Origin: Enterobacter_D sp963521185
GTDB taxonomy: Bacteria > Pseudomonadota > Gammaproteobacteria > Enterobacterales > Enterobacteriaceae
Reading direction: 5' to 3'
Length of the DNA stretch: 64,000 bases
Assembly (NCBI GenBank): GCA_963521185.1
Contig: CAUQTV010000004.1
Span: 248,001 to 312,000, forward strand
Under the pieces are notes generated by a model. It was not told where the DNA came from. It made no database searches and saw nothing but the letters and a program-made list of their open reading frames with translations. The position numbers were made by a program, and so were the translations under genes. Shown here piece by piece: positions 58,186 through 64,000 of this stretch; position 1 is the stretch's first letter, and each line of letters opens with the position of its first letter.

Positions 58186-60336
58186 ATGGATAATAAAAAG
58201 TTCCTCAAGCACATACCCTGGGTGATTCTTGGAATCATCGGTGCATTCTGTCTGGCGGTTGTCGCCTTACGGCGGGGTGAGAGCGTAAGCGCGCTGTGGA
58301 TCGTTGTCGCGTCCGTCTCTGTCTACCTCGTGGCGTATCGCTACTACAGCCTCTACATCGCGCAAAAAGTGATGAAGCTCGACCCGACGCGCGCAACGCC
58401 CGCAGTCATTAACAACGACGGTCTGAACTATGTTCCGACCAACCGTAACGTCCTGTTTGGTCACCACTTTGCCGCTATCGCCGGTGCAGGTCCGCTGGTC
58501 GGTCCGGTGCTGGCCGCGCAAATGGGCTACCTGCCTGGCACCCTGTGGCTGCTGGCCGGTGTGGTTCTCGCCGGTGCGGTGCAGGACTTTATGGTGCTGT
58601 TTATCTCTTCACGCCGTAACGGCGCGTCTCTGGGTGAGATGATCAAAGAAGAGATGGGTCCGGTCCCGGGCACCATCGCGCTGTTTGGCTGCTTCTTAAT
58701 CATGATCATCATCCTCGCCGTGCTGGCGCTGATCGTGGTGAAAGCGCTGGCGGAATCCCCATGGGGCGTGTTCACCGTCTGTTCGACGGTGCCGATCGCG
58801 CTGTTTATGGGTATTTACATGCGCTTCCTGCGTCCAGGGCGTGTGGGTGAAGTGTCGGTTATCGGCATCATTTTGCTGGTGGCCTCCATTTACTTCGGCG
58901 GCGTGATCGCCCACGACCCGTACTGGGGCCCGGCGCTGACCTTTAAAGACACCACCATTACCTTTACGTTGATTGGCTACGCGTTTATCTCCGCGCTGCT
59001 GCCGGTGTGGCTGATTCTGGCCCCGCGTGACTATCTGGCGACCTTCCTGAAAATCGGCGTGATTGTCGGTCTGGCGATCGGCATTGTGATCCTGAACCCG
59101 GAACTGAAAATGCCCGCGATGACGCAGTACATCGACGGTACCGGTCCGCTGTGGAAAGGGGCGCTGTTCCCGTTCCTGTTTATCACCATCGCCTGTGGCG
59201 CCGTCTCTGGCTTCCATGCGCTGATCGCCTCCGGCACCACGCCGAAGCTGCTGGCCTGCGAAACCGACGCGCGCTTCATTAGCTATGGTGCCATGCTGAT
59301 GGAGTCGTTTGTTGCCATCATGGCGCTGGTGGCCGCCTCTATCATTGAGCCGGGCCTCTACTTTGCGATGAACACGCCGCCAGCCGGTCTGGGCATCGTG
59401 ATGCCGAACCTGCATGAAATGGGTGGCGAGAACGCACCGCTGATCATGGCACAGTTGAAAGACGTGACCGCACATGCAGCCGCCACCGTCAGCTCCTGGG
59501 GCTTTGTGATTTCCCCTGAGCAGATCCTGCAAACGGCGAAAGACATCGGGGAGCCGTCGGTGCTGAACCGCGCTGGTGGCGCACCGACGCTGGCTGTCGG
59601 TATCGCTCATGTGTTCCACAAAGTTCTGCCGTGGGCGGACATGGGCTTCTGGTACCACTTCGGTATTCTGTTTGAAGCGCTGTTCATTCTTACCGCGCTG
59701 GATGCCGGTACCCGTTCTGGCCGCTTTATGCTGCAAGACCTGCTCGGTAACTTCGTCCCGTTCCTGAAGAAAACCGACTCTCTGGTGGCGGGCGTTGTCG
59801 GTACGGCGGGCTGCGTGGGCCTGTGGGGTTACCTGCTGTATCAGGGCGTGGTCGATCCGTTGGGCGGCGTGAAGAGCCTGTGGCCGCTGTTCGGTATCTC
59901 TAACCAGATGCTGGCCGCCGTGGCGCTGGTGCTCGGCACCGTGGTGCTGGTGAAAATGCAGCGCACCAAATACATCTGGGTGACCGTGGTGCCTGCGGTC
60001 TGGCTGCTGATCTGCACCACCTGGGCGCTGGGCCTGAAACTGTTCAGCGACAACCCGCAGATGGAAGGCTTCTTCTACATGGCGAACCAGTACAAGGCCC
60101 GTATTGCCGCCGGTGGTGAACTGACCGCGCAGGAAGTGGCGAACATGAACCACATCGTGGTGAATAACTATACCAACGCGGGCTTAAGTATTCTGTTCCT
60201 GGTGGTGGTGTACAGCATCATCTTCTACGGTATTCGGACCTGGCTGAACGTTCGTAACAACAAGACGCGTACGGATAAAGAAACCCCGTACATTCCGGTG
60301 CCGGAAGGTGGCGTGAAAACCTCTTCGCATCACTAA
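58186..60336 (+). CDS. btsT: Pyruvate:proton symporter BtsT (YjiY)
   Basis: 716 residues, the E. coli length. This CstA-family inner-membrane carrier takes up pyruvate with high affinity under the BtsS/BtsR two-component system. About 16-18 helices are visible; CstA signatures include FGHHFAAIAGAGPLVGPVLAAQMGYLPGTLWL (about 87-118) and FILTALDAGTRSGRFMLQDLLG (about 500-521). The frame is open 28 codons upstream, but MDNKKFLKHIPW matches E. coli. It heads btsT-yjiX-yjiA, with a REP pair before yjiX. Confidence 0.97.
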   Translation: MDNKKFLKHIPWVILGIIGAFCLAVVALRRGESVSALWIVVASVSVYLVAYRYYSLYIAQKVMKLDPTRATPAVINNDGLNYVPTNRNVLFGHHFAAIAGAGPLVGPVLAAQMGYLPGTLWLLAGVVLAGAVQDFMVLFISSRRNGASLGEMIKEEMGPVPGTIALFGCFLIMIIILAVLALIVVKALAESPWGVFTVCSTVPIALFMGIYMRFLRPGRVGEVSVIGIILLVASIYFGGVIAHDPYWGPALTFKDTTITFTLIGYAFISALLPVWLILAPRDYLATFLKIGVIVGLAIGIVILNPELKMPAMTQYIDGTGPLWKGALFPFLFITIACGAVSGFHALIASGTTPKLLACETDARFISYGAMLMESFVAIMALVAASIIEPGLYFAMNTPPAGLGIVMPNLHEMGGENAPLIMAQLKDVTAHAAATVSSWGFVISPEQILQTAKDIGEPSVLNRAGGAPTLAVGIAHVFHKVLPWADMGFWYHFGILFEALFILTALDAGTRSGRFMLQDLLGNFVPFLKKTDSLVAGVVGTAGCVGLWGYLLYQGVVDPLGGVKSLWPLFGISNQMLAAVALVLGTVVLVKMQRTKYIWVTVVPAVWLLICTTWALGLKLFSDNPQMEGFFYMANQYKARIAAGGELTAQEVANMNHIVVNNYTNAGLSILFLVVVYSIIFYGIRTWLNVRNNKTRTDKETPYIPVPEGGVKTSSHH

Positions 60337-60342
60337 GTGATT

Positions 60343-60413
60343 TGCCGGGTGGCGCTGCGCTTACCCGGCCTACGCTGGTACTGTAGGCCCGGTAAGCGTA
60401 GCGCCACCGGGCT
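60343..60413. repeat. Paired REP (BIME) between btsT and yjiX
   Basis: Two REPs in opposite orientation: TGCCGGGTGGCGC...TTACCCGGCCTAC (60343-60372) and GTAGGCCCGGTAAGCG...GCGCCACCGGGC (60383-60412). They are nearly complementary to each other and can also fold as one long hairpin. Located within a probable operon, they may lower yjiX/yjiA expression relative to btsT. Confidence 0.88.
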
Positions 60414-60433
60414 TTTTCTATCTGGAACCCACA

Positions 60434-60628
60434 ATGTTTGGTAACTTAGGCGAAGCAAAAAAATACCTCGGCCAGGCCGCGAAAATGCTGATTGGTATTC
60501 CTGATTACGATAACTATGTTGATCACATGAAAACCAACCATCCGGACAAGCCCTACATGACCTATAACGAGTTCTTCCGCGAACGTCAGGAAGCACGCTA
60601 TGGCAGCGGCGGAAGCAGTTGCTGTTAA
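60434..60628 (+). CDS. yjiX: Small CstA-linked protein YjiX (DUF466, YbdD family)
   Basis: 64 residues (E. coli 67). The family core GIPDYDNYVDHMKTNHPDKPYMTYNEFFRERQEARYG is intact, and it ends in SGGSSCC, keeping the C-terminal Cys pair. YbdD/YjiX proteins always follow a CstA-type carrier gene (cstA-ybdD, btsT-yjiX) and affect pyruvate or peptide transport in an unknown way. The ribosome site is weak (GGAACCCACA). The stop lies 11 bp before yjiA. Confidence 0.93.
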   Translation: MFGNLGEAKKYLGQAAKMLIGIPDYDNYVDHMKTNHPDKPYMTYNEFFRERQEARYGSGGSSCC

Positions 60629-60639
60629 GAGGAATTCAC

Positions 60640-61599
60640 ATGACCCCGATTGCTGTTACTCTGCTCACCGGTTTTCTTGGCGCGGGAAAAACCACCCTGC
60701 TGCGCCACATCCTCAACGAACAGCACGGCTACAAAATCGCCGTCATTGAAAACGAATTCGGCGAAGTCTCCGTTGACGATCAGCTGATTGGCGATCGCGC
60801 CACCCAAATCAAAACCCTGACCAATGGCTGTATCTGCTGTAGCCGCTCAAACGAGCTGGAAGACGCGCTGCTGGACCTGCTCGATAGCCTTGATAAAGGC
60901 GATATTGTCTTTGACCGCCTGGTGATCGAATGCACCGGCATGGCCGATCCAGGTCCGATTATTCAGACCTTTTTTAATCATGAAATTCTGTGCCAGCGCT
61001 ATCTGCTGGATGGCGTGATCGCGCTGGTCGATGCCGTGCACGCCGACCAACAGATGAACCAGTTCACGCTGGCACAATCCCAGGTGGGCTACGCCGACCG
61101 TATCCTGCTGACCAAAACCGACGTCGCCGGTGACGCAGAAAACCTGCGCGAACGCCTGCAACGCATCAATGCCCGCGCGCCGGTTTACACCGTTACGCAG
61201 GGCAAAATCGATCTCGCGCAGCTGTTCGATACCCGCGGCTTTATGCTCGAAGAGACCATCGTTCCCGCCACACCGCGCTTCCATTTCATGGCCGATACGC
61301 AAAATGATATCTCGTCGATTGTGGTGGAGCTGGATTATCCGGTGGAGATCGGTGAGGTCTCGCGGGTAATGGAAAACCTGCTGCTCAGCTTTGCGGAAAA
61401 ATTATTGCGCTACAAAGGCATGCTGTGGATCAACGGCGAGCCGAACCGCCTGCTGTTCCAGGGCGTCCAGCGCCTCTACAGCGCTGACTGGGACCGCCCA
61501 TGGGGCGACGAAACCCCGCACAGCACGCTGGTGTTTATCGGCGTTCAACTGCCGGAAGAGGAGATCAGGGCAGCGTTTGCGGGGTTGAAGCGTAACTGA
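60640..61599 (+). CDS. yjiA: GTPase YjiA (COG0523, G3E family)
   Basis: 319 residues (E. coli 318). A metal-binding P-loop GTPase related to CobW, HypB and UreG: Walker A GFLGAGKTT (11-19), the C-x-C-C metal motif in NGCICCSRS (Cys64, 66, 67), Walker B ECTGMADPGP, and the base-recognition TKTD. The C-terminal CobW domain follows from about 210. It binds Zn, Co or Ni; the client protein is unknown. AAGAGGAATTCAC precedes the ATG; an upstream in-frame ATG inside the yjiX tail is rejected. Confidence 0.95.
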   Translation: MTPIAVTLLTGFLGAGKTTLLRHILNEQHGYKIAVIENEFGEVSVDDQLIGDRATQIKTLTNGCICCSRSNELEDALLDLLDSLDKGDIVFDRLVIECTGMADPGPIIQTFFNHEILCQRYLLDGVIALVDAVHADQQMNQFTLAQSQVGYADRILLTKTDVAGDAENLRERLQRINARAPVYTVTQGKIDLAQLFDTRGFMLEETIVPATPRFHFMADTQNDISSIVVELDYPVEIGEVSRVMENLLLSFAEKLLRYKGMLWINGEPNRLLFQGVQRLYSADWDRPWGDETPHSTLVFIGVQLPEEEIRAAFAGLKRN

Positions 61600-61613
61600 T
61601 CGCTTCTCACTTC

Positions 61614-61638
61614 AACCCTCTACAAACAGGAGAGGGTT
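61614..61638. terminator. Hairpin between yjiA and the aldehyde dehydrogenase gene
   Basis: AACCCTCT (61614-61621) pairs with AGAGGGTT (61631-61638) around a 9-base loop. It lies between two convergent stops; there is no U-run, so termination strength is uncertain. Confidence 0.5.
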
Positions 61639-61656
61639 GGGTATACGGCTAAGCGA

Positions 61657-63027
61657 TTACTTACTTACCACCACCAGCTTCTGGTTCACAAACTCTTTGA
61701 TCCCCAGATCCGACAGTTCGCGGCCAAAGCCGGAGCGTTTAACCCCGCCGAACGGCAGTTCTGGCGCGGTATCGGTCAGGGAATTGATGTACACCATCCC
61801 GGTTTCGATACGCGACGCCAGGCCTTTCGCCCGCTCGATGTTCTGACTGAAGATCGCCCCGCCGAGGCCGTAGTGCGAATCGTTGGCCAATTTCACCGCC
61901 TCGTCATCGTTTTTCACCACGTAAATCTGTGCCACTGGACCGAAAAACTCTTCAAAATAAGCCGGGTTATCACGCGTGATATTCGTCAGGATCGTCGGCT
62001 CAAAGAAGTTGCCCTGATGTTCCACAGGCTTGCCGCCAAAGTGCAGCGTCGCGCCGTTTTTCACCGCCTCGTTGACCTGTTTGGTCAGCGTTTCCAGCGC
62101 ATCTTTAGATGACAGCGGGCCGAGCGTGGTGCTTTTATCCAGCGGGTCGCCCAGCTTCACCTGGCGGAACGCCTCGGTGTATTGCGTCAGGAATTTGTCC
62201 GCCACCGCTTCATGCACGATAAAGCGTTTCGCGGCGGTACAGACCTGACCGGCGTTTTGCAGGCGGGCAAACACACCCACTTTCACCGCTTTGTCCAGAT
62301 CGGCATCGTCGAGCACGACAAAGACATCGTTACCGCCCAGCTCCAGCGTCGATTTTTTCAGCTTCTTCGCCGCCTGTGCGGCAACCACGCTCCCCGCTTT
62401 TTCCGAGCCGGTCAGCGCCGCCCCCTGCACGCGGTCATCGGCGATAATATTCGCCACCTGATCCGAGGAGATAAACAGGTTGGTGTAAGCCCCCTCCGGC
62501 GCACCCGCTTCCCGCACCAGGTGTTCAAACGCTTCGGCACAGTGCGGCACAATACTCGCGTGTTTCACCAGCACCGGATTACCGGCGGCCAGGTTCGGGG
62601 CGAGTACGCGCATGAGCTGGTAATAGGGGAAGTTCCAGGGCTCAACGGCCATCAGCACGCCAATGGGGTGATGCTCCACCCATGCCTCACCCAGATCCGA
62701 TTCATACTTCACCGGGGCCAGAAACGCTTTTGCATTATCGGCATAATAGCGGGCAATTTTCGCGCACAGCTGCACTTCGGCGCGGCTTTGCTCAATGAGT
62801 TTACCCATGTCCTGGGTGGCAATTTTTGCCAGCTCGTCCACGTGGCTTTCCATCAGATCCGCCAGTCGGTGCAGCACCGGCAGTCGCTGTTCGATATCCC
62901 CTTTCGCCCACGACGAATGGTAAAGCGCATCGGCTTTCGTAAGCGCGCTTTCAATATCGGCATCGGTGTGCGACGGGTAGGATTTCACGAGCTGGTTGGT
63001 AAAAGGATTCACTGTCTGGTACGCCAT
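61657..63027 (-). CDS. Aldehyde dehydrogenase, succinate-semialdehyde dehydrogenase-like
   Basis: 456 residues. A complete NAD(P)-dependent aldehyde dehydrogenase: Asn132 in EPWNFPYYQ, coenzyme-binding TGSEKAG (207-213), general-base Glu229 in TLELGGND, and the nucleophile Cys263 in NAGQVCTAAKRF. The overall pattern is that of the YneI/Sad group that oxidises succinate semialdehyde; another short-chain aldehyde is possible. Its own promoter should be in the 186-bp gap to the divergent VOC gene. In E. coli K-12 this spot near yjiA holds the hsd/mcr/mrr restriction block instead. Confidence 0.9.
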   Translation of the reverse strand: MAYQTVNPFTNQLVKSYPSHTDADIESALTKADALYHSSWAKGDIEQRLPVLHRLADLMESHVDELAKIATQDMGKLIEQSRAEVQLCAKIARYYADNAKAFLAPVKYESDLGEAWVEHHPIGVLMAVEPWNFPYYQLMRVLAPNLAAGNPVLVKHASIVPHCAEAFEHLVREAGAPEGAYTNLFISSDQVANIIADDRVQGAALTGSEKAGSVVAAQAAKKLKKSTLELGGNDVFVVLDDADLDKAVKVGVFARLQNAGQVCTAAKRFIVHEAVADKFLTQYTEAFRQVKLGDPLDKSTTLGPLSSKDALETLTKQVNEAVKNGATLHFGGKPVEHQGNFFEPTILTNITRDNPAYFEEFFGPVAQIYVVKNDDEAVKLANDSHYGLGGAIFSQNIERAKGLASRIETGMVYINSLTDTAPELPFGGVKRSGFGRELSDLGIKEFVNQKLVVVSK

Positions 63028-63213
63028 ATCAATTACCTCTTGATGAGCAGTAAAAAATGCTTAAGAGGTTAATAAGGGTAGTTGAGATCGCTGGCACGAA
63101 GCGTAAAGATGCGTATAAACGGACTGTTCTTAATTTTTAGACTGGCGTTTTAACCGCCTCGCCTTCTACCCTTATCCCTATGGATAAATGAGCCACATTC
63201 AACAGGAGGCGGG

Positions 63214-63735
63214 ATGGTTGATACATCGATTAGCGGAATGGATCACATTGGGATCACGGTACCGGACATTGAACAAGCGACGACGTTTTTGTGCGATGCG
63301 TTGGGCGCTGAGCTGATTTACACCTCGGTATCGCCGGGCGATCCGCTGGATCAGGATGCGCAACAGCACACGCTACGCTTAGCGCCGGGCACGCAGGTGA
63401 AAGCGGTCAGAATGCTGAAACTGCATCACGGGCCGGGTATTGAGCTGTTCGAAATGCACGGTGCGGATCAGCACGATCCGCCGCGGGCAAGTGATTACGG
63501 ACTACAGCACTTTGCCGTCTACGCGAAAGATATCGATGCGGCCATCCGGCGCTTTGTGCAGGTGGGGGGCGTGATGTTCACCGAACCGAAAGCGCTCAGC
63601 TTCCCCACCGAGCGCGGCGAGGGTAATGTCTTCTGCTACGGACGCACACCGTGGGGCGGAATCATTGAATTTATCTCGCGCCCGTCGCCGATGCCGTATG
63701 AGCACAACACGCCGCTGCGCCGCTGGCAGCCATAA
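63214..63735 (+). CDS. VOC-family (glyoxalase/dioxygenase fold) protein
   Basis: 173 residues. Two beta-alpha-beta-beta-beta modules: MDHIGITVPDIEQATTFL at the N-terminus with His11, GIELFEMHGA (Glu76/79), LQHFAVYAKDIDAAI with His98, and WGGIIEFIS with Glu151. These four positions are the usual metal ligands of glyoxalase-I- and extradiol-dioxygenase-like enzymes, so a divalent-metal enzyme is likely; the substrate is unknown. AGGAGGCGGG precedes the ATG. It is divergent from the aldehyde dehydrogenase gene, which may hint at a shared detoxification job. Confidence 0.87.
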   Translation: MVDTSISGMDHIGITVPDIEQATTFLCDALGAELIYTSVSPGDPLDQDAQQHTLRLAPGTQVKAVRMLKLHHGPGIELFEMHGADQHDPPRASDYGLQHFAVYAKDIDAAIRRFVQVGGVMFTEPKALSFPTERGEGNVFCYGRTPWGGIIEFISRPSPMPYEHNTPLRRWQP

Positions 63736-63776
63736 TTCTGATTTATGTTTAGCCATCAGGGATCTATGCTTAGCCC

Positions 63777-64000
63777 ATGGAAAAACTCGCTGAATTAAAA
63801 CGTGCCAAGCGTCTGGCGCTGTCGCTGCTGCTGATAGCCGCCGCGACCTTTGTCACTACCCTGTTCCTGCCGCCCGGTTTCTGGGTCAGCGGCGTCAAGG
63901 CCATTGCCGAAGCGGCGATGGTGGGTGCGCTGGCGGACTGGTTTGCGGTGGTGGCGCTATTTCGCCGCGTGCCGATCCCGTTCATCGCCCGGCATACGGC
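63777..64000 (+). CDS. yjiN: YjiN, DUF445 membrane protein (start only)
   Basis: The first 74 codons of a gene that continues beyond the window. MEKLAELKRAKRLALSLLL is followed by two hydrophobic segments and GALADWFAVVALFRRVPIPF, the DUF445/UPF0754 signature shared with E. coli YjiN. It is an inner-membrane protein of unknown function, about 426 residues in E. coli. No clear ribosome site is seen before the ATG. It lies 41 bp after the VOC gene on the same strand and may be read from it. Confidence 0.93.
   Translation, partial: MEKLAELKRAKRLALSLLLIAAATFVTTLFLPPGFWVSGVKAIAEAAMVGALADWFAVVALFRRVPIPFIARHT

Noticed and set aside
58696..60153. 485-codon open frame on the minus strand opposite btsT
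   Set aside because: It is antisense to a complete, well-matched btsT, is extremely rich in His, Gln and Arg, and has no family features; it reflects the codon bias of the real gene.
62182..63072. 296-codon plus-strand frame opposite the aldehyde dehydrogenase gene
   Set aside because: Antisense shadow; the dehydrogenase on the other strand has every catalytic residue.

Overview
The window is chromosomal DNA from a motile member of the Enterobacteriaceae that is close to, but not, Escherichia. Nearly every gene is recognisable as the counterpart of an E. coli K-12 gene from the region around the 0/100-minute point of the map, in the same order but inverted relative to the usual numbering. 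GC content is high (my impression is mid-50s percent), and an orphan PTS permease, an ohrR-ohr pair and a membrane diguanylate cyclase sit where K-12 has other genes. An Enterobacter-like genus fits; I cannot name the species. I see no phage, insertion sequence, integrase or CRISPR array.

Layout, left to right. (1) 1-11.1 kb: the end of satP, an MFS carrier, mog, talB, yaaJ, yaaA, yaaX and the complete thrLABC operon with leader peptide, attenuator and promoter. (2) 11.3-16.6 kb: yjtD, the 46-codon yjjY, arcA, creA (without creBCD), rob, gpmB, yjjX and trpR with its operator. (3) 16.6-27.3 kb: slt, ettA, nadR-radA-serB, ytjB-lplA and a lone HipA-type kinase gene (yjjJ) preceded by a periodic direct repeat. 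(4) 27.4-36.3 kb: the deoCABD nucleoside operon with three DeoR-type operators, two of them inside the divergent glycyl-radical gene yjjI, then yjjW, yjjV and yjjU. (5) 36.4-42.5 kb: ytjA, osmY, prfC, holD-rimI-yjjG, rsmC and three tRNA-Leu(CAG) genes. (6) 42.5-52.8 kb, the most variable part: Fur-boxed yjjZ and fhuF flanking a GGDEF protein, an orphan PTS EIIC preceded by an EIIB-like 40-codon ORF and a double LacI-type operator, a YbaK-family deacylase, bglJ/yjjQ, an AT-rich gap, a TetR regulator, ohrR-ohr, then dnaT-dnaC-yjjA. (7) 53.1-64 kb: opgB, tsr with a flagellar sigma-28 promoter, an unrecognised 180-aa nuclease-like protein, btsT with CRP and BtsR-type sites, yjiX-yjiA, an aldehyde dehydrogenase, a VOC protein and the start of yjiN.

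How the genes work together: thrABC make threonine from aspartate; deoCABD turn deoxynucleosides into glycolytic intermediates; the arcA, rob, trpR, nadR, bglJ/yjjQ, TetR and OhrR genes add regulators; dnaT-dnaC and holD serve replication; ettA, prfC, rsmC, rimI, the YbaK protein and the Leu tRNAs serve translation. Compared with K-12, creBCD, yjjPB, the lgo genes and the hsd/mcr/mrr block do not appear at their usual places. The features most worth a second look are the EIIB-like remnant and operator pair before the orphan EIIC, the 12-bp repeat before yjjJ, the isolated D-ExK protein, the triple BtsR-type repeat and the exactly 600-bp spaced deo operators.
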